Source: Andrena cerasifolii
Lineage: Eukaryota; Arthropoda; Insecta; Hymenoptera; Andrenidae
Length of the DNA: 64,000 bases
Assembly (NCBI RefSeq): GCF_050908995.1
Contig: NC_135123.1
Coordinates: 5,766,001 to 5,830,000, forward strand
Direction of reading: 5' to 3'
Of the stretch, positions 23,940 to 35,700 are shown piece after piece; the stretch's first letter is position 1; each line of letters opens with the position of its first letter. The translations under genes and the position numbers were made by a program. The notes below the pieces were generated by a model. The model was not told the origin of the DNA. It was given only the letters and a program-made list of their open reading frames with translations, and did not search any database.

Positions 23940-24770
23940 ACCTGCTTTTTTTAGCCTCTCTTTGGTCCCACGATTTTGCAACCGAATTTCGTGCCAAATG
24001 ATACCTTATGATGAGACATCAATCGCAACAAATTTTCGAGATGAGGTGACAATTAGATTCTGAGATATGGGAGGTGGAAGAAGTGAAAATTCGTTAACGC
24101 GTCAACCCATACGCTTGGATGTACGAACTTCTATGTCAGTCTGATAATTTAAAAAATTATTTCCAGGGGTGTTGCTGACTGCTAACAGCGAATTTAAACT
24201 CAGATTTTCAAAATTCACGAAAAAAATAAAATCAAGAAATATAAATATCTGCGTAGTGGGTGTTTTTTTTTAAATATATCGTCCACCGTATTAAATCGGC
24301 CATTGTGAGTTTTGCTGACTGCAAACAACCAATTTGACCTTAGATTTTCACAATTCACGAAAAAAGAAATATAAATGTCTGTGTAGTGGGTGTTTTTTTT
24401 TTAATATATTGTCCGCCGTATTAAATCGGCCATTGTGAATTTTGAAAATCTAAGTTCAAATTCATTTTTAGCAGTCAGAAAAACTCCCAATGGCCGACTC
24501 AATATGGTGGACGAAATTAAAAAAAAAACACCCACTACGCAGTCACTTATATATCTAGATTTTTATTTTTTTTTCGTTAATTTAGAAAATCTAAGTTCAA
24601 ATTCGTTGTTAGCAGTCAGAAAAGCCCCTGCAAATAATTGTTTAAATTATCGGACTGACATATCTCAGAAACTAATTGTCACCTGAACTTAAAAATTTCG
24701 TGATTTATATCTCATCATAAAATTTAGTTGCAAAATCGTGGGACCAAAAAGAGGCTATTTTTGGGTCCCT
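23940..24770. repeat. Foldback repeat with an internal tandem duplication
   Basis: The outer arms share tagcctctctttggtccca / gggaccaaaaagaggcta and gtcccacgattttgcaa and its inverse. Inside, a unit running from gctgactgc through tagtgggtgtttttttt to aaatcggccattgtga occurs twice in direct order (about 24175-24310 and 24311-24440), then inverted (24440-24620). AT-rich and non-coding. Family unknown. Confidence 0.7.
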
Positions 24771-26455
24771 CTTTCGCGACTACTCGAATAAGCACCCAGG
24801 CACTTGCTAAAGTACACGCAATTTTCCGTGACGAGTGTATCTTCGCCTCGAAGGCATTACGTTAAAGCAGGTTAATATTTAGGATGTGGCATTTGCGTTT
24901 AAAAAAGTCCAGCCCGCGAACGTTCTACCCGAAGTAGGTACTTAAGAAGCATTATCTGTAATCTCTTACCACTTTTCATGCCGCATAAACCGACGCCAAC
25001 TTGCTCGCTAATGTGATCACAGTCTTGTATTTCACTCGTCCCGCACTTGCCTCCCTAATAAATTGCTGGGCTTCAGATTTTTAACACCCTCAAATTTCAC
25101 TGCGGACGATTTGCCCGCGTATTTCCCCGAGGATCCAGAGGACACCTTAACAAACCGCCGATAGATCTTCCCTTTGTCAACAGCGGAATTTTTATCGCAT
25201 GCCCGAGAAAGTACACGCCCTTCGGAAAAATCTAGCTCTCGAGGAAGTTTGCCCGTATTTCTGTTCCGTTCGTCGCGCGGCCGGAGCGTGAAAATCGAGA
25301 TTCGCGAAGGAAATTTGTTTCACCTCGCGAGGGGAAAGTTCGAACGAGTTTCGCGTGGAACGTCTTCGTTCGTCCTGGAAATTTTCGGCGAACGTCGACG
25401 GGAAGATCGATCCCTCCATCCCTTGGACCAGCCGCGGCAAAGGTCGCGCCAGGGATCTTATTCTTCGGCCGCGACTACGCGAACCAAGCACCCCGTGCAA
25501 TTAAAGATTCCTGATGAAATATCTTGTGCCTCGATCCAGCTGCGCGGCGCCTGATCGATGCGAATCAGCGCGGCGCAAGGAGGTAGAATAGGGAAACGAG
25601 CGAAGGCAGTAGGAGAACTTCGGTGGCGGAAAGATACCAAGCTGACGCTCGCGTTTAACTTGGGATAAAAGGCGGATACGCGTGTCTCGCGCTACTTAAA
25701 ACTTGAAACCGAGCTGCAGTAGCAGGAGGTACGCTTTTCCTTAGGCGGAAGGGAACGCGCCGTCGGCTTTGTACATTGAAACGCAATCAAACAAACAACT
25801 GAACGCTGCAGCAGTCTTCCGCAACGCGGAATACCTTTGTCTCGCGCGACTTTGCCGTCGTAATCCGCGCGTTGCACGAATAAGGAGAGCATCCGAGAAT
25901 TCGTCCGCGTTTCACTGGTTACCACGCGAGGGACAAAGAGGGAAAGAGAAACGGAGGGAGGGGGGAACGCGTGTAATTCATCAGTCTAATAAATTCCAGA
26001 GAGATAAGTCTCTTGACGCCGGGGCCTTTCAGGCGCCTCTGAAAAGCGATTCTGTTAATTGCAACAGCTGAGGGACGGGGATAGTTGTCGCGTGGCTGCA
26101 ATTTGTTGAATAAAAAAGAGGGGGAACGAGGGATGAATTGAAACTGGTTGATCGAAATGGTTGGAGGATTATCTATTGAAATAGTTGTGTTGCGAATTCA
26201 ATGTGTCGTTTCGTAAAACAGCTTGATAGTAGCGGAATACTTGCATGTAGCGTGCAAGTTACATAGGGGAGGCTTGTACGAAACAGTATACCATGCTTAT
26301 TCCTGAAAATTACAGAAAGAAGCCCACGCGCGTTTGGCAATTCTTTTCTGGCATATCGAACTGTTAATCAACAGAGATTCATTGACGAAATACGTACGCT
26401 CCAGCGAATTATTTAATTTATTCTGTCTTATTTTCGACTGACTTTGAATGGACTA
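24771..26455. other. Unique CpG-rich DNA, no gene recognised
   Basis: The longest frame (25174-25554, + strand) is Arg/Ser-rich and overlaps opposing frames. I find no domain, splice-supported exon or repeat end. It lies within the possible first intron. Confidence 0.4.
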
Positions 26456-26802
26456 CAGTGCCTCGCATTAATATTCGGACACTTTTTAAAATCGCATAAC
26501 TTTTTTAGAATTGGTCCAAACAACTTGAGTTTTTTTGAGAAGCTAGGAGGATTAGTTTGCTAAGTGGCGCGATTCGTTCTTTCGAAAAAATGCACTTGGT
26601 CGGAGTAGCAAAGAAAAATAGAAAAGGTCGTTTTTCAACTTTTTTTGTGAGCCTGTAAGGAAAATTCAAAAAACCCGTTTGTAGATTGAAGTAAGTTGTA
26701 TACGTGCCTAAAATTTCATGAAAATCGAGTAACGTTGCTCTGAGCCACAAACGTTTAAAGATCGCAGAATAAGGTCGAGAATCGCGAAAATTCCCGAAAT
26801 CA
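26456..26802. mobile_element. Left half of a CAGTGGCTCACA-family palindrome
   Basis: It starts CAGTGCCTCGCATTAATA after TA (26454-26455) and follows the left arm of the 15922 element through aggattagtttgc, cacttggtcgga and gttgctctgagc to the point where that palindrome turns round (gaatcgcgaaaattccc). The mirror arm is missing. A different foldback continues at 26803. Confidence 0.75.
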
Positions 26803-27495
26803 GAGAGTCAAAGGTAGAAAAAAAGTTCTTCGCGAATATCTCGTTAGATATCAGTTTTACGACAAAAATAGTTATTGCGAAATTTGTAGCTTAGGAAATT
26901 CTGTACAAAAAAGGTTCTACGAGTTTTTTTCGTAGGAGTAACCATTTTCTTGTACGAAGGCTTGCAAAGTTTCAACCCTTATACTTTTTACAAGAGAAGA
27001 TCCCGAACCGGAAAATTAAAAAATTTATAGAAAGAAAATTTATAAAAAATGTAGAAAAAAGTTTTCAGGAAAAAGTTACTTCTTTTAATTAGGATTATCA
27101 TTTGGCAACTTACAGTTCCTTCAGTTGTTACAGTTCGCGAATAATAATACAAAATCCGAAAATTTCCAGGGGTCAATTTCACCCTCTTCGCGTGAATTTG
27201 GACAGCAAACAAAATTACTTTGTAGTACTCAGCAGGATATCGCCTATATATTCACAAAGTTTCATAAATTTTTGAATTTCCGGGTTCAGGATCTTCCCTT
27301 GTCAAAAGTATGAGGGTTGAAACTTTCTAAGCCTTCATACAAGAAAATGGTTACTCCTGCGAAAAAAACTCGTAGAACCATTTTTGTACAGAATTTCCTA
27401 AGCTACAAATTTCGCAATAACTATTTTCGGCGTAAAACTGATATCTAATCAGATATTCGGGAAAAACCGTGTTATCTACCTTTGACCCTCTGTAC
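26803..27495. repeat. Foldback repeat, 690 bp, related to 22843-23272
   Basis: The arms gagggtcaaaggtag, gttattgcgaaatttgtagc, aaccattttcttgtac and gcaaagtttcaaccctt recur inverted at 27300-27495. The centre (26990-27305) carries the same phrases as the foldback at 22843 (agatcccgaaccggaaaatt, gtcaatttcaccctct, tcacaaagtttcataaattt). It is therefore a composite or an extended member of that family. Non-coding. Confidence 0.7.
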
Positions 27496-29597
27496 AATTT
27501 TTAGCGGTGGCCACATCGATGGATGGGGCCTTCTGACATATTGTTTAAACGCCGAAATAAAGGCCCACACCAAAATTTAGCTTGCTGGGAATTATTCCGG
27601 CGGACAGATCCTAATTTCACTGGACTAATACCTACAATTCGCGAATTACTGTGCGTAGATTTCCCGCAGGGTTTCGAAAAATACAGAACATTAACCGTAA
27701 TCTTTAATTCGCTCTCTGGGGTGAATATTCCCGGTTGGTAATTTTCGAGATCATCCTTCCCTGTGGATTTCAAAGGCACATGGAGCACGGGCGAACGACA
27801 AGCACGATATACCGTAGCATGATACGAGTTATATCAGCTTGCAGCCGGTCGAAATGAGCGAGGGAGGATCGTTAGAGGGTAAAAGAGGACAAAGGCGAGC
27901 AGCCGCGCTGGTGTTTGTCCCGATTCATTATCAGCCGTGTCGGACGAGTACGGCTGTCAGTCATTTCGAGCAAATTGTTATTCGCTGGTGGCTCGAACCG
28001 TCAATCAGGGTGATCGACGGCGCACCGCGACGCTCGCGCTCGCGCGTGTCGCCAAAGGCGTCCAACGGGCCACTTGCCATCCCGCCCTTTTCTGCACGTC
28101 CCTCCGCGCACCCTTTATGAATTATTCAGCCAGCCGGCGTTTGCCAGCGTGTTGCAAAACAAATACACGTATATACGTACTTCTTTGGCTACGTGAATTG
28201 CTTGGGCGATGGTAATTGTTCGGCGGACGATGACCGAGAATTCGGATGCCGAAGTTCGATCGGGCGTGTTCCGCCAATAGGAGTACACGGAAATAACCGT
28301 GACTTTAGTCCCTGCCCCCGCAGATTCTTAACCCCGCTTGAGTGCAGGCAGAGACAGACCCCCGCGATACTCAGCCCGGTCCCTGGAGGCTCTAGGACGC
28401 CAGGTCGCTTCAGTCTGCGCCTAATCGCCCGCATTATCGTGTAAGCGTGCGCGCCTTCGATCGAACCTCGTCGACTGTTATCGTCGTTATTGACGGGAAC
28501 CGCCTCGTAATTACGCGAGAACGTCGCTAAAACGGCCCTCCCCCGACCGAGGTGCGAAGTGCCTCCACTAAATACTTCGAGCACACGCGCTGTACGAAGA
28601 TTGTCGCCGTCGCTGCTGCAGGCTCTCCGCCGTCGATCGGTGGGGAACAGCGTGGAGCAGAACGCGCATTCCTCGGGCGAAGTTAATATCGCAGCTATTG
28701 GAATGGACGTTCGATGCTGAGATAGTAAAAAACGAGGGTTCAGTCGGTCTACCGCGAAAGGGTGTTCAGATTATGGTCACGAGTCCTCTCGTCGGCTTCC
28801 AACCAACTCGAAACTGCCTCACGCAGGCCCGAACCGCTCGGCAATTTGAAATGATAATGCCCGAGGGTGGTTGGAGATAAATAGCGGTTGCATCAGCGTT
28901 CTTCGTCCCCCTTTGAAGCCCTCACGAGCCACTCGAGCCCCACTCGAGGCATCGCGTTGCCAGTCTCAGGCCTCCGCGATGCGCGGAACCTGGCGTGGAT
29001 TTCTGGCTGGGATCACTGATTACGCTGATACCGCGGGGCAAAGTCGTGGCTAATGGGAGGCCCTCGAGATCGATGGGAAAGTTGTGCGTCGAACGCAATA
29101 AAGTAGAGCTAGGAAAAAGATAAAGGGGGCATCATCCCTTTGTGCAAGCGGTAGAGACCGCTCCAGCAGTTTGGAATGGAGTGCAGTGAGCCGTTGTATG
29201 GGGTGGCCTGAAGGCAATAGATTTCGTGAACAATCACGAGCCACTGGATCTCACCAGTTACCCTGATTATTTCTTGACAGCGCGATTTCTTAGTAGTTGG
29301 CCAGGGTTACTTGAAGCGTAAGGTGATCCATAGATGGGTAGTACATGCCGCGAATGCTTTTTGTAACCCATTACTTCTTGGAGGATGCTCGTCCTCTATT
29401 CCGTAGCTAATCGATCACTGTATACGCTGTTAGTAAGATTCCACGGGCAAACGAGTCATTTTAGCCGATTTATTTCCACCACTTCTGAAGGACGGACACC
29501 TTAAAGTCAGAGGTCAAGTGTACTTCCTTATTCCTCGACTTCGTTTTTACGCTGGAATCAGTGGAATTGAAATGACTACTTTTAATAGCTGTGCTTA
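27496..29597. other. Unique CpG-rich DNA, no gene recognised
   Basis: No repeat ends are visible. Frames at 28189-28584 (- strand) and 27839-28120 (+ strand) are low-information and lack recognisable domains. Host intronic or intergenic sequence. Confidence 0.4.
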
Positions 29598-30258
29598 GGG
29601 GGGAGGCCTACCTAGAACCGGCAAAACAACATGCTTCTTTGGGAATTTCTTCTAGAAAAATCGATAAACTTTTATAATGAAAGATTAGTCTGTTGGAAAG
29701 AGTACGTCTTACGGATATTGCGGTATTTTTGTGGCAAAAAGTATTGAAAGGTTTGTGAGTTATAGGGGATGCCAGAGATATCCTTTTTTTAGGCGCTTTG
29801 CGGTGACAACCGTAGTTCGGTGCAGGATCGTCCAAAATTGAAAATTCGAAATTTCTTAGATAATATATGAAATTATCTAGGCGCTATCGGGCTCGATTTT
29901 GGAAAAATCATTTTCAGACAAAATGGCGGCTGCAAAGTTGACGCATCGATATTTGGCAAAAAATCGCTCGTTTTTCGAGTGTAAAAAAATCTAGGCAAAA
30001 AGAAAGGTAGAGCTCCCGATAGTGCTTCATTAATTTTTTAGTTACGTGTGTCACCGACTTTGAAAACATGGTTTTGAGGAAAACGCGTTTAAAGTTAACC
30101 TACAAAGTAAACCTACTTACACGCGCATATATAACTTTGTCAATTTTGGTCGGATTAACATGACACTTTCAGGGAATATTTTTCTCAAGATGTTGTACTT
30201 CGAAAAAATATAAAAATCGAAAAATGGATTTTTCGAAAATTTCTAAGTAGGCCTCCCC
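29598..30258. mobile_element. MITE-like element with GGGGAGGCCTAC ends
   Basis: The ends GGGGGGAGGCCTACCTAGAA and TTTCTAAGTAGGCCTCCCC are inverted copies. TA precedes the left end (29596-29597), while the right is followed by TC, so the target duplication is unproven. The 661-bp body is AT-rich and has no convincing ORF. Confidence 0.65.
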
Positions 30259-31446
30259 TCTCAAGGAACTTTTACCTGTCAAATTAGTCGACAATACTCG
30301 CGGCTCAGAATTTAGAAGTACGATTCCTTTCTGTTTCTCAGAACTTCGATATTTAATCTGTGCCTACATTAATTAAATCATTGCAATGAACAACGGTTTC
30401 CTTCTCTTCAACGAAGGGCATGAAAAATTACTGCGCCGAATAGCAGCTAGCTAGAATTCGTAAAATATCACGCATTCCAATTCCTTTGTTCGATACAACG
30501 GTGCAGGAGGTCTGCGTCGCGTAAACATTCAGCAGCATCCACCTACGTAGGTATGGGTCTGCTCTTTGTCGACTTACACCGTGCATCAGTTCCTCGACAT
30601 TCGTGCGCAATACCCATAGCAACGTTCGTATGATTCCCGCGAATGTCTCCCGTGGAAGCGTGAGTTTCCGCGCGGATGGACGCGCTTATAGTCCTCCGGG
30701 CGGAAGGACTCCGTCTCGACGCTACAGCGACAGCAGACGTTCCCATGACATGCGGCCCGCTTCCTGTGATTAGACAGATCGATAGATATCGTCATCTGCC
30801 ACCGTTCGCCCATCTTTTCCTAGACTGCTTAAGTATTCCGGAGCAAATCGAACGGAAGAGATCCCAGCCACCAGTTTGGTTCCCGATCTTTATTAAGTTC
30901 CATCAAGACCTCTGGCGCCATCTGGCGCGCGTTCTTTATGCAATAATAGAGACCTCCGTCTCCTAAAGAAAGAGCTCGTTACGACTTGAAAAGCTCGGGG
31001 ATCACTCCGATGCGATCTTGCGTCGCTCGGAATGTAAAATGGTCGTTGCTAGCCGCACGGAAGTGTTCGCGTGTAACGCGTGCGAAACAAGGATCCAGAG
31101 CGGCTCGCGCGGCGACTTTAATTCCACGGTTGAATTACGAAAGCAAGAAGGAGAACGGAAATGAGAGGAAATCTCGGTACGACGGCGGGTTTCATAAGCA
31201 ACCGGGGATCAGAACGAATTCTTTGCAACGCGGCGAGACGTCTTCGCTGTAATGCGCAGCATGTAATATGCAGTGCGCAATATGCAAGCTCGGTAACCGA
31301 ATAGAGTAGGAAGGACCCCCCAGCATTCGTAATTCAACGCGGCGCGATTCAAAACGGCGGCTTCGGGGACACGAGTCTACGGGATGCGAGAAGAAATAAC
31401 GGTGCTCATTTTCGAATGAAAATCTACGCCGCCGGACCTGTGGATA
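30259..31446. other. Unique DNA, no gene recognised
   Basis: CpG-rich, with short overlapping frames only. No repeat structure is seen before the pogo-like element that starts at 31447. Confidence 0.4.
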
Positions 31447-31706
31447 GGGGAGACCGGGTATGGTCGTCGCATTTTCTTATTCTGATTTTTTTTGTAGGTT
31501 ATGGCTGCAGGGAAGTTTCTAACTTAGTTTAATATAAACTACATACGTCCGGCTTTATAAAAAAAATTAGTCCTGTGGATTTTGTCAACCAGATTAGGAG
31601 CTAATTCACATTATTTGCTGCAACTATTTTGTGGCAACATACCCCGAGGTCGGGTTGGTTGTCACAGTGTCTGGATAGCTAAGTTTATGAATAAAAAGTC
31701 GATTCA

Positions 31707-31895
31707 ATTAAGAAAGTAATATAATTTTTCATTGTATTTCTCACAGTATCGCGCTAGAGTGCGGTGATTTATATTATAATCCTTTGCAATCACTCTTACT
31801 GTGTAATTGCCCTTTATAACCTCTCTTGCTGCACGTAACATTAATTCCGGGGGCACCTCACCTCTGGACGTCTTCTTCTTATAAGTTCGCGGCAC
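31707..31895 (-). pseudogene. Transposase N-terminal psq helix-turn-helix fragment (pogo/Tigger-like)
   Basis: The minus frame reads VPRTYKKKTSRG, a linker, LMLRAAREVIKGNY, then AKDYNINHRTLARYCEKY and a stop at 31704-31706. The basic start, the AREV helix and the NHRTLARYC recognition helix match my memory of the pipsqueak-type HTH at the N-terminus of pogo/Tigger transposases. Family members usually begin Met-Pro-Arg; here the Met position is GTG (31893-31895), so the start codon is lost. The frame stays open about 20 codons upstream without an ATG. Only about 62 residues remain, against several hundred for a full transposase, and no DDE domain follows. It is a dead remnant, not a host gene. 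Confidence 0.75.
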
Positions 31896-32289
31896 TATTA
31901 TTGAGAACTGTTGCCAAACAAACGGGAAATTAATGTCACATGATAGATACAGCAAGTTACACTGGGATTAGTTGTCACATGCGGCAAATACCTAACCTCA
32001 AATGTTCTGCGACGACTTGTCCCAAACCGTTAAAAAATTCATCTCTCTATTCGTGTATTAAAAAGTTTTAAAAATGCAAGAAAATCATTACAGTAAGTTA
32101 GAAAGAACTTTAAACTACAAGAATAATGCAACGATGTTATAGTCAATAATAAGAAACAACCTATACTTACTTGACAGAAAATACGGCGTAATTTAGTTCG
32201 AGCACACGAAAAAAAAACAATGACACAATGTGTCTACGTGCGACTCCTCAACGACTTGTATGACGGGGGAGGAGGCGGCGATATGTTTA

Positions 32290-33567
32290 GGGGAGAGCGG
32301 GGACACACGTAACACTTTTTAAATTTGGCCTAGCTGCCAATTACCTCTTACAGGTATAAAAACGAAAATTATGCCTTAAGATAGTGTGTTTCTTGGTTTA
32401 TCCTTTGACCACAAATTCAGCCTTCCATGATAAGTAGTCAAACAGTTATGGCAATTGTCCTGCAGGGGTAGGACGAAAGTAACATACCATGGGGACGAAA
32501 GTAATACTAATTATTTTGAGGAGAATTAAGTAAAAACACTTCTTCCAAAGCGAAATAGGATTATTTGTTATCAGAGACGATAGAAACAAACATTTAAATA
32601 AACATATTTTAAGTAGGTACCTAACGATAAAAAGCATAACCAGCTTCAAACATTTCTTTGACACTGTGTATTTGATTTAATATGGAATCTCGTGTACGGC
32701 CCCAAAAGTAACTAGTATTTATGATTTTTTTTTAAAAAAACTATTGTTAATATTGGAGTCAACTCTTTTGGGATATAACGAGGCATCTTTAAACTTATAG
32801 AAACCTGTTACTTTTGTCCCCAGCCATGTTTTTCAGAATAGAACTGTTATAACGTGCAAACTATACAAGACTTATTGAAATCAAATACAGGAACTTATAA
32901 AGACATTATCTAAGAACGCTCTAACAAATAATTGGATCAATGTCTATACTGCCCTCCTTAGTTGAACTGTCCTATCTAGCATTTTTTCATTTTTTCATTT
33001 TTTTAGATATGTTGAAATATTTGAAGTTCCACACGTCTTTTACCTTTTAAGTAAAGTTAGAAAACTCTACGTGCTTCGTAAAGATTTATAAACAGTATAA
33101 TGTATTTAACCTAACTCATTTTTAAATGGTTATAATATCGTATATAAAACAATTAATTAATTGGTACATCATTAATACATCACCTACCGGTACACCTATT
33201 ACACAAAATTATATTTGGCTGTTACGAAATAATGGCAACATGTTTTAATTCGAATGAAGGAAAATAAGGACGGTACAAAGGAAATGATAAAACTTAAATT
33301 TTCTCCATTGTTTCAAAATGTTAGATAGGATATTTTAACTAAAGAGGGCAGTATAGTTTCACTATGAATATTATCAAAAAACAACCAACAGAGGAGACAC
33401 TTACCTGAATGATCGAAATAACGTAATCAGCTTGCCCACGGTATACGAATCGTCGTATTGCTCAGCGTAACTCCGCGAAGCAAAAGAACGTTTTGAAAAC
33501 TTTTGTGGAAGGCGGGAGAAGGCCTGTTACTTTCACGACGCCGTTACGTTTGTCCCCGCTCTCCCCC
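32290..33567. mobile_element. Pogo-like TA-flanked element nested in 31447-33669
   Basis: The ends are GGGGAGAGCGGGGACA and TGTCCCCGCTCTCCCCC, with TA at 32288-32289 and 33568-33569. The interior has texts such as ggggacgaaagtaa and cttttgtccccag that echo the terminal repeat. The short frame at 32446-32664 has no recognisable domain. It is about 1.28 kb, AT-rich and non-autonomous. Confidence 0.82.
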
Positions 33568-33669
33568 TACGCATCGCCATGGATTGTTAGTACATTCCTA
33601 TTGTTTACAGTTTCTTTGATATAGCGGTTGTGACAACCTACCCGTGTGACAACCATACCCGGTCTCCCC

Positions 33670-34500
33670 TAATTGCTGAGACATTGAACATCGAGCCTGA
33701 AAAACGAAGGAGAAAATGTATCGATCTCGCTACCCACAGCCCCGCGAAGTTTCTCTGCTTCACATAAATCGCCGTGAGATTCGCTGGCGGTTCGGGTAAC
33801 CTCTCGAAAAATGCAGCGAAGCTCCCAGCGATATCTCGTATTTTTCAATTTTCCGCGCGCTCCCAAACGGTGGCTTAGCGCCCTGCCTTTTTCCCACCCT
33901 TTTTTTTTTTGGTACGAAACGTCCCTTTCGTTTTCATGCGCGCTCGCGCGCGTTAACGAGGAAAAACGAGACAGTCACGCGTGTTATCGATCCCGTTCAA
34001 ACGTTTCGCCCGCCTAACATGCCCGACTGCCTGGCCAAATAACGCGATTCGCGACGCCATTCGAAAAAAGCTGGCCTCGCTTCGTTCGTTATCGCGGAAC
34101 GATTCGCGCGGCGAGCTATCGAAAAAAACTTCCTTCTACCCCGCGGGGAGAACGCGTCGCAACGATTTCACATCTCCGCGATAATTTCGCTCCCTCGGAC
34201 ACCCCCAGCTCGATGGTTTTTAGATGCGAGACCGCGGGATTAAGTAACTGTATCGCAGTCTGTAATTCATTATCGGCGCCGTTCGTTAACCGAACGATAA
34301 TTCATACCTTCAGGGTTTGCTCGGAGAGCGTGATTTCTAATTTATCGTGGATGGTGCTAATTGAAGCTCGGATAACATTCCCGATACGTGATTCCGCGCC
34401 GCGCGCGGATAATGCTGATGCGATATTTTGCGTTGGCACCGGCGCGTGCTTTTAAGTTGCACGCGTGTTTCACTACAGGTTATCGTGGATTACGTAGACC
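33670..34500. other. Unique CpG-rich DNA, no gene recognised
   Basis: A poly-T run lies at 33900-33910. Short frames only. No ends or motifs I can support. Confidence 0.4.
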
Positions 34501-34861
34501 AGCGTTGCCCCGGTGGGCGGTCCGAGAGCACGAGCATCCATCGCGTTTTCGAAGGCTCGCGTGGAAGGGGGCGCTCGGAACCAATGAAGTTGCGGGCATG
34601 TAACGGATGGGGGAGACTCTAGTAGTGTGCGTGTAGGCTCGTACCCGTAGGCTTATGTAACTGGGACTCTTGGAGCCCCAGTGTTCTACGTTTTAGGAAT
34701 TGAGACAGTAAACAGGAATTGACTTATGATTAAACAATAGTATTATATAATTGGACGGAATAGACTTGAACTCAGTTCCACTTACCAGGGATTGTAACCC
34801 GCTCGGAGCCGGTTACTAGTAGCATAAGACAGTCTAGTCCAGACAGCCATTAAACGGGGTA

Positions 34862-34999
34862 CTCTGGTCATCTCGCCGAAAAATTGAGCAGGGCACAAGT
34901 AGATGAATATTATGTAAAAAGTTTTGCACGATTATATTTGTTACTCATTGAGTAAAAAATTCATAAAGATTGCTCATTTTTTCGGCCGGATGACCAGAA
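34862..34999. mobile_element. Small TA-flanked MITE, 138 bp
   Basis: The ends CTCTGGTCATCTCGCCGAAA and TTTCGGCCGGATGACCAGAA are flanked by TA (34860-34861, 35000-35001). The interior includes a ttgagtaaaaaattcataaag block resembling part of the neighbouring TTAA MITE, so the two may be distant relatives. Confidence 0.7.
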
Positions 35000-35003
35000 T
35001 ACG

Positions 35004-35112
35004 TTAAGGGGTCATGCTCTGTAAGGAGGTCGAAAAGAGACTTTTACTTTTGAGTAAAAAATTTCCAAAGACCACCCTTTTTTCGGCCTCCTCACTGAGC
35101 ATGACCCCTTAA
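35004..35112. mobile_element. TTAA-flanked deletion derivative, 109 bp
   Basis: It runs from TTAAGGGGTCATGCTC to GAGCATGACCCCTTAA. Its right half (tgagtaaaaaatttccaaag, accacccttttttcggcctc) is nearly identical to the end of the 729-bp palindrome at 56864-57592, so it is an internally deleted copy. Whether the target duplication is TTAA or TA cannot be decided. Confidence 0.8.
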
Positions 35113-35439
35113 GGAGGAACACCACTGTGACGGCCGGAAAAGTAAGCCATTTTTATGAATTTTTTCAGGAAAAATATACAATTTTCATAGAAAAATTTTA
35201 TTACCTACCTTTAGTACGCTGTCTTAAGAGACTATACAAAAAAATAGGAAAACATCCATAAATTTTAATATATTAATTAATCTTCTAGATCCCCCACGCG
35301 AGCTGGTCGAAAGTGTAACTATGGAACAGCAGGTCCGAAATCAAATTTAATTTTTTTTTATAAACTATATGAGTATCTTATGTTACTAGTAACCCGCTCC
35401 GAGCGGGTTACAATCCCTGCCACTTACACCTCTGATTAA

Positions 35440-35700
35440 CAAAAAGTTTCTTATTAAACGATTCTTATTCAGCTTCAATCCTCTGTTTGTTTGTTTGTCT
35501 GTATATTTGTTTAGTTCAAATCTAGAAACTCAATTTTACATAATTATGAATACAAAATTATGAAGAAAAAGAACCCCCCCCCCCCAGGGGTTTAAAAAAT
35601 TACCCAGTCATCAATAAATATATCCCATAACCACAAATCCAAACGACTTGAAACCAGCCTATAACCACAAATCGAATCAATTTAATCGACACGAAATCAG
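35440..35700 (-). mobile_element. RTE-like retrotransposon 3' tail, reverse orientation
   Basis: This is the reverse-complement counterpart of 12517-12905: the phrases attcagcttcaatcctctg, (gttt)n, ttacccagtcatcaataaat and aatccaaacgacttgaaa appear in the mirrored order. A poly-C run (35574-35585) interrupts it. No coding sequence. Confidence 0.5.

Larger units (their letters stand above)
31447..33669 (-). mobile_element. Pogo/Tigger-like element, 2.2 kb, with transposase remnant
   Basis: The ends GGGGAGACCGGGTATGGT and ACCATACCCGGTCTCCCC are flanked by TA (31445-31446, 33670-33671). The 8-mer GTTGTCAC occurs at 31658-31665 and 31971-31978, and its complement GTGACAAC at 33630-33637 and 33646-33653, giving an inverted subterminal arrangement that could be transposase binding sites. 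A psq-type HTH fragment on the minus strand (31707-31895) links the family to pogo/Tigger. The catalytic DDE domain is absent: the left TIR follows within about 260 bases. A second TA element (32290-33567) fills most of the right half. Confidence 0.85.
34786..35419. mobile_element. hAT MITE, 634 bp, TSD CCACTTAC
   Basis: The inverted ends CAGGGATTGTAACCCGCTCG and CGAGCGGGTTACAATCCCTG extend imperfectly to about 45 bases (through ggttactagtagcataaga). Identical 8-mers CCACTTAC flank it (34778-34785, 35420-35427), diagnostic of hAT insertion. Two small elements (34862-34999 and 35004-35112) lie inside, next to each other. Non-coding. Confidence 0.92.

Noticed and set aside
31704..31955. psq-domain frame as a host transcription factor exon
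   Set aside because: It lies inside a TA-flanked element with inverted ends, lacks a start Met and a continuation, and fits a transposase remnant better.
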